Assembly (NCBI GenBank): GCA_046293135.1
Contig: JBKBPR010000012.1
Span: forward strand, 1-22,498
Direction of reading: 5' to 3'
From: UBA2638 sp046293135
Lineage (GTDB): Bacteria; Pseudomonadota; Alphaproteobacteria; Micavibrionales; Micavibrionaceae
DNA: 22,498 bases
Positions 1 through 8,051 of this stretch are shown here, piece by piece. The notes below the pieces were generated by a model. That model saw only the letters and a list, made by a program, of their open reading frames with translations, did no database searches and was not told where the DNA came from. A program made the position numbers and the translations under genes. The first letter of the stretch is position 1. Every line of letters begins with the position of its first letter.

Positions 1-368
1 ACCTTGCGCCCGTCGGTAAATATCTGGTGCAGATGTGCACGACAACGCCTTGCTGGCTGTGCGGATCGGATGAGATTGTCAAAACCTGTAAGGATCAGCT
101 TGGTATCGGCCTCAATGAAACGACCAAGGACGGCAAATTCACCCTGATGGAAGTTGAATGTTTGGGCGCTTGCGTCAATGCGCCGATGGTGCAGATCAAT
201 GACGATTATTATGAGGATTTGACGCCCAAGACAATGAAAGAAGTGCTTGATATTCTGGCCGCCGATATGAAGCCGAAGGTTGGCTCTCAAAAGGGGCGCA
301 AAGGTTCAATGGCCGTTTCAGGCCCGACGACGCTTGAAAAACAGGCCGAAAAAGCGGGAGTGGTGTAA
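1..368 (+). CDS. nuoE: NADH-quinone oxidoreductase subunit E, 3' part
   Basis: This is the C-terminal part of NuoE, the 24-kDa-type subunit of the complex I NADH dehydrogenase module. It carries the [2Fe-2S] cluster N1a beside the FMN of NuoF. The reading frame is open from base 3, and the start lies left of the window. The visible fragment holds the whole thioredoxin-like cluster-binding half. The motif CTTTPC (Cys-x4-Cys) begins at base 36, and the second pair is CLGAC (Cys-x3-Cys) followed by NAP. The tail after the fold is basic and low in complexity, as in other alphaproteobacterial NuoE proteins. The stop is 2 bases before nuoF, so the two are clearly co-transcribed. A GTG at 27 is an internal codon, not the start, because the family sequence continues upstream of it (LAPVGKYLVQ). 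Confidence 0.96.
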   Translation, partial: LAPVGKYLVQMCTTTPCWLCGSDEIVKTCKDQLGIGLNETTKDGKFTLMEVECLGACVNAPMVQINDDYYEDLTPKTMKEVLDILAADMKPKVGSQKGRKGSMAVSGPTTLEKQAEKAGVV

Positions 369-370
369 CG

Positions 371-1657
371 ATGTTGCTCGATGAAGACCGCATATTCACC
401 AATATTTACGGCTGGGAATCCTTTGGCCTGAAAGCGGCGCAAAAGCGTGGTGATTGGGACAATACCAAGAAAATCATTGCCCTTGGCCGCGATAAAATTA
501 TCGAGGAAATGAAAGCCTCCGGCCTGAGAGGGCGCGGCGGAGCGGGTTTCCCTACAGGCATGAAATGGTCGTTTATGCCTAAGGAATCGCCTGATGGTCG
601 CCCGCATTATCTAGTGGTGAATGCCGATGAATCCGAGCCGGGAACATGCAAAGACCGCGATATTTTGCGCTATGAGCCGCATAAATTGCTCGAAGGGTGT
701 CTGATTGCGGGATTTGCGATGGGCGCTCACGCCGCTTATATCTATATCCGCGGTGAGTTTTACAATGAAGGCTCGGAGGTCGAGCGCGCCATTGCCGAGG
801 CGTATGATGCCGGCTTGCTGGGGAAAAATGCCGCGGGCTCGGGTTGGGATTTTGATATTTATCTGCACCGCGGCGCGGGCGCATATATCTGCGGCGAGGA
901 AACCGCTCTGATTGAATCGCTTGAGGGTAATAAAGGGCAGCCGCGCAACAAGCCGCCGTTTCCGGCGATGGCTGGGCTTTATTCCTGCCCGACAACTGTC
1001 AATAATGTCGAAACGATTGCTGTTGCGCCAACCATCCTGAGGCGCGGCGGAAGCTGGTTTGCGGGATTGGGGCTGAATGAGAAAAATGCGGGTACAAAGC
1101 TGTTTTGTATCTCCGGCCATGTCAATCAGCCATGCAATGTCGAAGAGGAAATGGGCATCACGCTCAAGGAATTGATCGAGCGCCATTGCGGCGGCGTGCG
1201 CGGCGGTTGGGAAAATCTGAAGGCCGTTATTCCAGGTGGTTCGTCAACGCCGTTACTGCCGAAAGAGGTTTGCGACAGTGTTCATATGGATTTTGACTCG
1301 CTCAAAGAGGTCGGTAGCGGCCTCGGCACGGCGGGTGTGATCGTTATGGACAAATCCACCGATGTGATCTATGCGATTGCGCGTTTGTCGCAGTTTTATA
1401 TGCATGAGAGTTGCGGCCAGTGTACGCCGTGCCGTGAGGGTGCGGGCTGGCTCTGGCGCGTGATGACCCGTATGGTCAAGGGGCAGGCGACGATTGACGA
1501 AATTGATATGCTCTATGAGGTGACCAAGGAAATCGAAGGTCATACGATTTGCGCGCTCGGTGATGCGGCGGCGTGGCCTGTTCAGGGCTTGATTCGCCAC
1601 TTCCGCCCCGAAATGGAGCAACGGATTTTAGAGTATAGAAAGCTGGCTGCGGCCTAG
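371..1657 (+). CDS. nuoF: NADH-quinone oxidoreductase subunit F (FMN and N3 cluster)
   Basis: NuoF is the NADH-binding, FMN-containing subunit of complex I. It takes a hydride from NADH and passes electrons to the Fe-S chain on the cytoplasmic side. The 428-residue length is normal for the family. GRGGAGFPTG at residues 54-63 is part of the FMN/NADH-binding region. The glycine-rich stretch GAGAYICGEETAL follows near residue 170. The N3 [4Fe-4S] ligands are C348, C351 and C354 in SCGQCTPCREG plus C394 in TICALGD. The gene starts 2 bases after the nuoE stop. In most alphaproteobacteria nuoG follows directly. Here nuoF instead meets a convergent purQ 46 bases downstream, so the transcript from nuoA-F probably ends or is interrupted at this point. 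Confidence 0.98.
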   Translation: MLLDEDRIFTNIYGWESFGLKAAQKRGDWDNTKKIIALGRDKIIEEMKASGLRGRGGAGFPTGMKWSFMPKESPDGRPHYLVVNADESEPGTCKDRDILRYEPHKLLEGCLIAGFAMGAHAAYIYIRGEFYNEGSEVERAIAEAYDAGLLGKNAAGSGWDFDIYLHRGAGAYICGEETALIESLEGNKGQPRNKPPFPAMAGLYSCPTTVNNVETIAVAPTILRRGGSWFAGLGLNEKNAGTKLFCISGHVNQPCNVEEEMGITLKELIERHCGGVRGGWENLKAVIPGGSSTPLLPKEVCDSVHMDFDSLKEVGSGLGTAGVIVMDKSTDVIYAIARLSQFYMHESCGQCTPCREGAGWLWRVMTRMVKGQATIDEIDMLYEVTKEIEGHTICALGDAAAWPVQGLIRHFRPEMEQRILEYRKLAAA

Positions 1658-1683
1658 CTGTAAGGCTCGCATTCCCCTCAAAA

Positions 1684-1705
1684 AAATCTGAGAGCGATTA
1701 GATTT
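1684..1705 (+). terminator. possible weak hairpin terminator between nuoF and purQ
   Basis: The arms AAATCTGA (1684-1691) and TTAGATTT (1698-1705) can form an 8-bp stem, with one G-U pair on the plus-strand RNA, around a 6-base loop. A run of seven T follows on the plus strand at 1712-1718. On the minus strand the arm is followed by the T run complementary to 1680-1686. The hairpin covers the purQ stop codon. The stem is almost all A-T and the plus-strand T run is set off by six bases, so this is a weak candidate. Its position between two convergent genes is the main reason to list it. Confidence 0.25.
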
Positions 1706-2528
1706 AAGCTGTTTTTTTCTGTTTTTGCACTTCGAAATAGCGTGCCGCATTCGCAAAGAGCGCCATGCCGTCAGCGGTTTCTTGTAAATCTCTGCCCTCA
1801 CGCTGGGCGCGGTCTTTCAGCACATCAAAATCATCACGCTGCCATGTAAACATCCCGCGCTCCGGATGCGGCATAATGCCGACGACACGCCCTGACGGAT
1901 CGGAAATAGCGGCAATATCATCCATCGCGCCATTCGGATTGTATGGAAACTCAAGTGCAGCCACCTCGCCATTCGGCTTTATATACCGTGCAGCGATCTG
2001 GCCGTTTTGTTGTAATCGCGCCAAGATGTTGTCCGGCATGATAAAGCGCCCCTCGCCATGCGCAACAGGGATATGCATTGTGTCAATTCCGTCAAACCAC
2101 GGCGATTGACCGGAGATTTTGACATCAATCCAGCGGCATTGATAACGTGCACCCAGATTATAAGTCACGGCAATATCACGCTGCCCGTACTTATCGTCAA
2201 AGGCGGGGATAAGCCCCAGATTGGCGAGAATCTGACAGCCATTGCAAATGCCGATCACAAGCGTATCGCGGGCGATAAACGCTCGGAGCGGCTCCCACAA
2301 GGCCAGCTTCATTTTCTGCGCAAAGGCATTGCCCGATCCGGTATCATCGCCATATGAGAAGCCGCCGGGAATGGCGAGAATCTGGTATTCATTCAATACT
2401 TTAGGATTATCAATTAAGTCATTGATATGAATTATTTTCCCTTCGATGCCGTTATAGTTGAATGCGTGGAGCGTTTCCTCTTCGCAGTTCAATCCATATC
2501 CGGCAATGACGATGACATTTGCGCTCAT
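1704..2528 (-). CDS. purQ: phosphoribosylformylglycinamidine synthase, glutaminase subunit
   Basis: PurQ hydrolyses glutamine and feeds ammonia to PurL for conversion of FGAR to FGAM in purine synthesis. It is a class I glutamine amidotransferase. From the chosen ATG it has 274 residues, with the nucleophile C95 in GICNGCQ and the catalytic His/Glu pair H221 and E223 in MPHPERGM. Typical stand-alone PurQ partners of small PurL are about 220-230 residues, so this is the longer form, which fits its PurSL partner. The ATG at 2528 is chosen because an AAAGGA site lies six bases upstream. A TTG at 2534 would abut that site with no spacing. The gene starts 10 bases after the purL stop, so the two form one operon. 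The C-terminus is Lys-rich (VQKQKKTA). Confidence 0.95.
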   Translation of the reverse strand: MSANVIVIAGYGLNCEEETLHAFNYNGIEGKIIHINDLIDNPKVLNEYQILAIPGGFSYGDDTGSGNAFAQKMKLALWEPLRAFIARDTLVIGICNGCQILANLGLIPAFDDKYGQRDIAVTYNLGARYQCRWIDVKISGQSPWFDGIDTMHIPVAHGEGRFIMPDNILARLQQNGQIAARYIKPNGEVAALEFPYNPNGAMDDIAAISDPSGRVVGIMPHPERGMFTWQRDDFDVLKDRAQREGRDLQETADGMALFANAARYFEVQKQKKTA

Positions 2529-2534
2529 TTGCAA

Positions 2535-2540
2535 TCCTTT
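2535..2540 (-). promoter_or_regulatory. ribosome binding site of purQ
   Basis: Read on the minus strand this is AAAGGA, six bases before the ATG at 2528. It overlaps the last bases of purL, so translation of the two genes is likely coupled. It decides between the ATG at 2528 and the TTG at 2534. Confidence 0.6.
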
Positions 2541-5481
2541 AATAATCCTTCAGCGTCGCTTTGTAGTGTTTATCCATTGCATGAATATCACACGCTAATA
2601 CATTGTTTATATTTAACTTATCAGAATAAGAAATATGGCCGATATGTTTCAGGTAAACACGGTCGAATGTCTTTTCAAACGCTTTGACATTTTGCGGGGC
2701 AACCGTCACGACAATACGCCCCGTTGTTTCCGAGAACAGGATTTTATCGGCTCTGAGGTCGCTGCTCAATTTCGCAAGATCAATATCCATCCCAAGTTGG
2801 GCGGCAATGGCTTTTTTGGCCAGTGTCACGCCAAGCCCGCCATAGCCAACCGCCATCGCCGAGGCGATCAGGCGCTTGCGTGCCGCCTTGGTGTAGCATT
2901 TATAAAGCAGCTTATTAACCTCATCGCGGGTTTCAGGAACATTATTGCCCAAATGACCCACATGATCGTAATACTCCGAAGCGCCGCACTCATCTTGCGT
3001 TTCCCCAAGTATATACACAAGATCGCCCACAGCTTTCGGGACAATCGAAATGGCCTGCATCACATCGGGAATTACGCCGATCGAGGAGGTGAGGAGCGTT
3101 GGCGGAGCCGAGATTTTAATAGGCTTGCCGTCTTTATCAAAACCCTTGAAATCGTTGAACATCGAGTCCTTGCCGGAAATAAACGGTGTCCCGTAATACC
3201 GCGCCAGATGGTAAATGCCGTGAACGGCGCGTTTGAGCTGACCCAAGCGCTCCGGCTCATCCGAGGAGCACCAGCAAATATTATCAAGCAGCGCCAGATG
3301 GAAGAAGTCCGCCCCTGCGGCTACGGCGCTGCGCACCGCCATATCCAATCCGGCGCGTGACATAGCATGGGTATCAATATCGCTGTAACGCGGGAACAGT
3401 CCTTGCGAGAGCACAACCCCCTTGGGCGAGGTCAAGACGGGTTTGGTGATCGAGGCATCGCCCATCACACGGCCAGCGCCCTGAAACGGCCCAATAACGG
3501 CGCTTCCTTGCACGTTATGATCGTATTGCGCGCCGATAAATTCCTTGGAGCAAACATTCGGGCGCGCCAGCATTTCATAAAGCAGCGCGGCATAATCTTT
3601 CGGCTCTGGTAGGTCAGGTTCAGATTCCCCGCCGCGGGTAAAGGTCGTTTGCAGCGGTGTTTCAGGGATACCGTCATGGAGGAAGTCCATCGCCATATCC
3701 ATGATCGTGTCCTCATGCCATTTGATCTGCGCACGGCCATTATCGGTGAATGTACCAATGACAGTGGCTTCGCAGCCGCGCTTGGCGAAAAACTCGATCA
3801 GTTCTTTTGTGTTTTCCGGCGGAACGGCTAAGGTCATGCGCTCTTGTGATTCCGAAATCCAAATCTCCCACGGCGACATCCCCGGATATTTCAGCGGCAC
3901 TTTATCAAGGTTCACAACAAAGCCGCCCGATTGTTCGGCCATTTCACCGACAGATGAGGATAGCCCGCCCGCGCCGTTATCGGTGATCGCACTGTATAAC
4001 CCCTTATCGCGCAATTCCTTGATGATCGCATCGGAGAATTTCTTTTGCGTAATCGGATCGCCGATTTGCACCGCAGTTGCGGGAGAGCCTTCGTCCAGCG
4101 CCACAGAGGAAAATGTTGCGCCGTGAATACCGTCACGCCCGACGCGCCCACCCAGCATAACAATATGATCGCCCGCCCGCGCCTTTTTGATATAGGCGGG
4201 TTTGCCGTTGATCTCGCGCGGAATAAGCCCGATCGTGCCGACAAAAACCAACGGTTTGCCGACAAAGCGATCATCGAAATAAACAAAGCCCTGCGGCGTA
4301 GGAATACCCGATTGATTGCCGCCGGCCTCAACCCCCGCAACAACGCCGCGCATAATCGTTTCCGGCTGTAACACGGGGATCATTTTTTGCGCGTCGCGGT
4401 AATATTCAACGCGGCTGCGCGGGTCGGCCAGACAAAATCCGTAACGGTTGATAACGGGCTTTGCACCCTGTCCAAAACCAAGACAGTCGCGGTTCACGCC
4501 GACAATGCCTGTAATCGCTCCGCCGAACGGGTCAAGCGCGGACGGGGAGTTATGCGTTTCGACCTTATCGGTAATCAGGTGATTTTCATCAAAAATGATC
4601 CCGCCCGCATTGTCTGAAAAGACGGAAACGCAGATATCATCTTCGCCACGCTCCTCTCGGATTTCCATGGTTGCGCGTTTGATATAGTGTTTGTAAAGCC
4701 CGTCCTTGATCTCATCAATCGGGGAGGCGAAAATTGTGTGCTTGCAATGCTCCGACCATGTTTGCGCCAAGGTTTCAACCTCAATATCAAACGGCGCACG
4801 GCCTTCGGATTTGAAATAGTCGCGGATGGCTTCGAGATATAAAACGGACAAGCCCAGAGGCCCGCGCCGAGTTCCGTCCGCATTTAAAATCCCATCCTTG
4901 CCGAGCTTTTCCAGCTCTTGCGGACTTAAATCTTCAAGATTGACCTTATCCGCGCCCGCGCCTTTATTGTCCAGAACAACCTTTGGAACAGCAGCGCCCA
5001 TCCCGCCAGCGGCTTGATATTCGGCATAATTCTTGATCGTCACCCGTTGAATGAGCGTATTGGACAAAGCGCCCGCCAGCGATTCTATATCGGCCTTGGT
5101 GAGCGCGCCCTTGATGAGATAGAGGCGTGAGGAATAACAGGCATTGTCATTGCTGATTCCGCTCAAGGCCAGTAATTCGGTGGCTGTATGGCCGATATTA
5201 TCCGTCACGCCTGGCAGAAATCCGATTTCTAATGCCCAATCAAACGATGCATATTGCGCGTTAACCTGTTGCGTGACGGGATTTGCCAGACTGTTTGAAA
5301 ATTGTGGATTGTTCACAGCCTCGTTTTCACTGCTGTAAACATCGATAACACGAACATCCGCCGATTTACCCATTGATTTCAATATGTTCTCAATTTGGAC
5401 GGCACGACCATCCTTGATGTTAATCTCATCGTTTTGGGCTAGTATTTCGACGCGGAAGGGCATATATTTGAATTCATTCAT
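2539..5481 (-). CDS. purL: phosphoribosylformylglycinamidine synthase, fused PurS-PurL
   Basis: This protein makes FGAM from FGAR, ATP and ammonia supplied by PurQ. It has 980 residues, far longer than the roughly 730-residue PurL usual in alphaproteobacteria and shorter than the roughly 1290-residue gammaproteobacterial enzyme that also contains the glutaminase. Residues 7-75 and 83-150 each look like a PurS domain. The second is clear: PGVTDNIG, then SSRLYLIKGAL and LSNTLIQ. A linker follows with the helical pattern LSPQELEKLG (185-194). The PurL core begins near 235 with the signature LAQTWSEHCKH (238-248), and ETHNSPSALDPFGG (308-321) is the substrate/ATP loop. The start at 5481 has no strong ribosome site. 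M7 at 5463 is an alternative that aligns with PurS starts. PurS fused to PurL with separate PurQ is known in other bacterial groups. A separate purS gene is not seen here. Confidence 0.95.
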   Translation of the reverse strand: MNEFKYMPFRVEILAQNDEINIKDGRAVQIENILKSMGKSADVRVIDVYSSENEAVNNPQFSNSLANPVTQQVNAQYASFDWALEIGFLPGVTDNIGHTATELLALSGISNDNACYSSRLYLIKGALTKADIESLAGALSNTLIQRVTIKNYAEYQAAGGMGAAVPKVVLDNKGAGADKVNLEDLSPQELEKLGKDGILNADGTRRGPLGLSVLYLEAIRDYFKSEGRAPFDIEVETLAQTWSEHCKHTIFASPIDEIKDGLYKHYIKRATMEIREERGEDDICVSVFSDNAGGIIFDENHLITDKVETHNSPSALDPFGGAITGIVGVNRDCLGFGQGAKPVINRYGFCLADPRSRVEYYRDAQKMIPVLQPETIMRGVVAGVEAGGNQSGIPTPQGFVYFDDRFVGKPLVFVGTIGLIPREINGKPAYIKKARAGDHIVMLGGRVGRDGIHGATFSSVALDEGSPATAVQIGDPITQKKFSDAIIKELRDKGLYSAITDNGAGGLSSSVGEMAEQSGGFVVNLDKVPLKYPGMSPWEIWISESQERMTLAVPPENTKELIEFFAKRGCEATVIGTFTDNGRAQIKWHEDTIMDMAMDFLHDGIPETPLQTTFTRGGESEPDLPEPKDYAALLYEMLARPNVCSKEFIGAQYDHNVQGSAVIGPFQGAGRVMGDASITKPVLTSPKGVVLSQGLFPRYSDIDTHAMSRAGLDMAVRSAVAAGADFFHLALLDNICWCSSDEPERLGQLKRAVHGIYHLARYYGTPFISGKDSMFNDFKGFDKDGKPIKISAPPTLLTSSIGVIPDVMQAISIVPKAVGDLVYILGETQDECGASEYYDHVGHLGNNVPETRDEVNKLLYKCYTKAARKRLIASAMAVGYGGLGVTLAKKAIAAQLGMDIDLAKLSSDLRADKILFSETTGRIVVTVAPQNVKAFEKTFDRVYLKHIGHISYSDKLNINNVLACDIHAMDKHYKATLKDY

Positions 5482-5509
5482 TTAGCTGTTGATATTACGC
5501 TTTGAGCGG

Positions 5510-5538
5510 ATTAAACAGGAAACCACAGATAAACTCAA
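5510..5538 (-). promoter_or_regulatory. candidate sigma-70 promoter for purSL-purQ
   Basis: On the minus strand TTGAGT (5533-5538) and TTTAAT (5510-5515) are separated by 17 bases, matching the -35 and -10 consensus at 4 and 5 of 6 positions. Transcription would begin about 20 bases before the purL ATG at 5481. The 81-bp divergent gap is the only place a promoter for this two-gene unit can lie without entering nuoG. The assignment is by pattern only. No PurR-type operator or riboswitch is apparent. I found no equally good plus-strand promoter for nuoG in the same gap. Confidence 0.4.
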
Positions 5539-5562
5539 TACTCTATTTGATAGATATTTCAC

Positions 5563-7632
5563 ATGCCAAAACTGACGATTAACGGAATGGAAATCGAGGT
5601 CGCACCCGGAACCTCCATCATTCAGGCTGCCGAGATGCTTGGCATCGAAATTCCGCGCTTTTGCTATCACGACAAACTATCCGTTCCGGCCAATTGCCGT
5701 ATGTGTCTGGTACAGGTCGAGGGCGGCCCGCCAAAGCCGCAGGCCTCTTGTGGCTTGGCTTGCGCTGAAGGCATGGTGGTTCATACCGACTCGCCAATGG
5801 TGCAAAAGGCGCGCAAGGGCGTGATGGAAATGCTGCTCATCAATCACCCGCTGGATTGCCCGATTTGCGATCAGGGCGGGGAGTGCGATTTACAGGATCA
5901 AGCCGTGGCTTATGGTATGGATCGCTCGCGCTATCATGAGAATAAGCGCGCGGTGAAGGATAAGGAGCTTGGCCCTCTGATTAAAACGATTATGACGCGC
6001 TGTATCAATTGTACGCGCTGTGTTCGCTTTGCCGAAGAAATCGCGGGAACGCCCGATCTGGGGCAATTCCACCGCGGTGAGGATGCTGAAATCGGCACAT
6101 TTGTTGATAAGCTGGTCGACACCGAGCTTTCAGGGAATCTGATTGATATTTGCCCTGTCGGCGCATTGACCTCCAAGCCTTATGCGTTCAAGGCGCGGTC
6201 TTGGGAGTTGAAAAAGACAGAAACGATTGATGTTCATGACGCGCTGGGGAGCAATATCCGCGTTGATTCCCGCGGCAATGAGGTTATGCGAATCCTGCCG
6301 CGCCTCAATGAAGATATCAATGAGGAATGGATATCCGACCGCACCCGTTTTGCGTATGACGGCTTGAAATACAAACGCCTTGACCGCCCTTATATCCGCG
6401 ATGAGAAAACGGGCAAGCTTGAGGAAACAAGCTGGGAGCAAGCCTTTGCATATATAGCCGAGAAGCTGAAAAAGCTCAAAGGCGAGCAGGTGGCGGCTCT
6501 GGCGGGTGATTTGGCCGATGTTGAATCAATGGCGGCGCTTAAGGATTTACTCGGCTCTATGGGCAGCGCGCATATGGATTGCCGGACAGATGGGGCGCAA
6601 TTCGATCCCGCCATTCGCGCCGGATATATTTTCAACAGCACGATCAACGGCATTGATAGCGCCGATGCAATTGTTATAATTGGCTCAAATCCAAGGCTTG
6701 AAGCGACATTGCTCAATGCGCGTATCCGTAAGGCTTGGCTGGAGCGTTCCGTTCCTGTTTTTGTGATCGGGGAGGCGACGGATCTGCGCTCCCCTTATCA
6801 GCATCTCGGCGCGACGCCGCAAGATATTGATAAATTCGTCAAGGATTATGCCGGAAAATTCACCCGCCCGATGATGATTGTCGGCTCCGGCGCTTTCCAG
6901 CGTGAGGACGGTATGGCGCTGCACCATGCTTTATATAATGCGGCTGAAAAGCTGGGCTGCGTGTCAAAGGACTGGAACGGATTTAACCTGTTGCATAGGG
7001 CAGCTTCCAGAGTGGGGGCGCTTGATATCGGTTTTGTGCCGCAAAAGTCTAGCAAGGGTTTCCGCGAAATTCTTGAAGGCACAAAAGACGGTTCGATCAA
7101 GGCGCTGTTTTTGCTCGGTGTTGATGAGTTTGATGCCCGCAGCGAGATCGGCTCGAAGGCCTTTGTGATTTACCAAGGGCATCATGGTGATCGCGGCGCG
7201 GCGCGGGCGGATGTTATCCTGCCTGCTGCGGCCTATACCGAAAAAGATGCGACCTATGTCAACACCGAAGGCCGCGTGCAACAGACAAAACGCGCGGTAT
7301 TCCCGCCGGGTCAGGCGCGTGAGGATTGGGCGATTATCCGCGCCTTGTCAGAATATCTCGATAAGCGCCTGCCTTATGACAGCCTTTATGAGCTGCGCCA
7401 GCGCATCGCAAAGGACTATCCGCATCTTTCGGACGTTGATGCAGCTCCTCAGGCGAAATGGGAGAGCTTCGGCGATAAAAAAGGCAAGGTTTCCAAAGCC
7501 GCTTTTGTCAATCCGATAGAGAATTACTATCTTACCAATGCCATTGCCCGCGCATCCAAAACCATGGCAGAATGCGCGCAGACATTTCTAAAGACGAAAA
7601 AATCCGAGCGTATACAGGAGGCAGCCGAATGA
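5563..7632 (+). CDS. nuoG: NADH-quinone oxidoreductase subunit G (Fe-S chain)
   Basis: NuoG is the large Fe-S subunit of the peripheral arm of complex I and carries electrons from the NuoEF module to NuoI. The 689 residues fit the alphaproteobacterial length. The N-terminal ferredoxin-like domain holds N1b (C34, C45, C48 and C63, with C67 nearby). The His/Cys cluster N5 is H95, C99, C102 and C108 in HPLDCPICDQGGEC. N4 is C147, C150, C153 and C197. The rest is the molybdopterin-oxidoreductase-like domain without its cofactor, as is normal for complex I. There is no cysteine set for the extra N7 cluster of E. coli-type NuoG. The gene is divergent from purSL and overlaps the next gene by 4 bases (ATGA). 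No strong ribosome site is visible before the ATG. Confidence 0.98.
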   Translation: MPKLTINGMEIEVAPGTSIIQAAEMLGIEIPRFCYHDKLSVPANCRMCLVQVEGGPPKPQASCGLACAEGMVVHTDSPMVQKARKGVMEMLLINHPLDCPICDQGGECDLQDQAVAYGMDRSRYHENKRAVKDKELGPLIKTIMTRCINCTRCVRFAEEIAGTPDLGQFHRGEDAEIGTFVDKLVDTELSGNLIDICPVGALTSKPYAFKARSWELKKTETIDVHDALGSNIRVDSRGNEVMRILPRLNEDINEEWISDRTRFAYDGLKYKRLDRPYIRDEKTGKLEETSWEQAFAYIAEKLKKLKGEQVAALAGDLADVESMAALKDLLGSMGSAHMDCRTDGAQFDPAIRAGYIFNSTINGIDSADAIVIIGSNPRLEATLLNARIRKAWLERSVPVFVIGEATDLRSPYQHLGATPQDIDKFVKDYAGKFTRPMMIVGSGAFQREDGMALHHALYNAAEKLGCVSKDWNGFNLLHRAASRVGALDIGFVPQKSSKGFREILEGTKDGSIKALFLLGVDEFDARSEIGSKAFVIYQGHHGDRGAARADVILPAAAYTEKDATYVNTEGRVQQTKRAVFPPGQAREDWAIIRALSEYLDKRLPYDSLYELRQRIAKDYPHLSDVDAAPQAKWESFGDKKGKVSKAAFVNPIENYYLTNAIARASKTMAECAQTFLKTKKSERIQEAAE
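7616..7621 (+). promoter_or_regulatory. ribosome binding site inside the nuoG 3' end
   Basis: A perfect AGGAGG lies 7 bases before the ATG at 7629. It is within the last codons of nuoG and fixes the start of the following MazG-like gene at 7629 rather than at the upstream in-frame start codon at 7572. Confidence 0.7.
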
Positions 7633-8048
7633 CCAAAAAAACACCATCGACATTAGAGCAGGTTCAGGAATTCCACGAAACCTATGGTCTTCCGGTCAAA
7701 TCAAAGCCTGATATTTCCGATGCACGAACCAATGCCTTGCGTGTGAATTTGCTGGCCGAGGAGCTTGAAGAACTTAAAGAAGCGCTCAAGAACAATGATA
7801 TTGTTGAAACGCTCGATGCGTTGATTGACCTGCAATATGTTCTGGACGGCGCGTTTTTGTCTTTCGGGCTGCATGAGCAAAAAGAGAGCGCCTTTGCCGA
7901 GGTGCATTCATCCAATATGTCGAAGCTGGGCGAGGACGGTAAGCCGATCCGCCGCGAGAGTGACGGCAAAGTGCTCAAAGGCCCGAATTACTTCCCGCCC
8001 GATCTTGTGCAATTCATCAAAAACGGAAATAGCGTTAAGGCCGCATAA
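7629..8048 (+). CDS. MazG/PRA-PH-like nucleotide phosphohydrolase family protein
   Basis: This 139-residue soluble protein resembles the all-alpha NTP pyrophosphatase superfamily (phosphoribosyl-ATP pyrophosphohydrolase-like domain, COG4696 type). Visible features are the acidic metal-binding helix EELEELKEAL (44-53), a second acidic helix with D63, D67 and D73, the conserved block EVHSSNMSKL (91-100), then GKPIRRESDGKVLKGPNYFP (104-123), which closely fits that family. The substrate is unknown, and the expected reaction is pyrophosphate release from a nucleotide-like substrate. It has a perfect ribosome site and overlaps the nuoG stop by 4 bases, so it is translationally coupled to complex I. 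nuoH begins 3 bases after its stop. Such a gene is not a complex I subunit, and its place inside nuo is unexplained. Confidence 0.82.
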   Translation: MTKKTPSTLEQVQEFHETYGLPVKSKPDISDARTNALRVNLLAEELEELKEALKNNDIVETLDALIDLQYVLDGAFLSFGLHEQKESAFAEVHSSNMSKLGEDGKPIRRESDGKVLKGPNYFPPDLVQFIKNGNSVKAA

Positions 8049-8051
8049 ACC

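Noticed and set aside
611..1186. 191-codon minus-strand ORF opposite nuoF
   Set aside because: It is a shadow of the strongly conserved nuoF and has no family features.
1640..1660. Hairpin at the nuoF stop codon (AGCTGG...CCTAGCT)
   Set aside because: It is not followed by a T run, lies in coding sequence and has only six pairs, so it does not resemble a terminator.
2529..2534. TTG start for purQ at 2534
   Set aside because: It directly abuts the AAAGGA ribosome site with no spacing; the ATG at 2528 has six bases of spacing.
2635..3360. 241-codon plus-strand ORF opposite purSL
   Set aside because: It is antisense to the conserved PurL core, has no recognisable protein family or ribosome site, and its product looks like random composition.
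7572..7628. Upstream start for the MazG-like gene
   Set aside because: It would overlap nuoG by 61 bases; the ATG at 7629 has a perfect ribosome site and a 4-base overlap.
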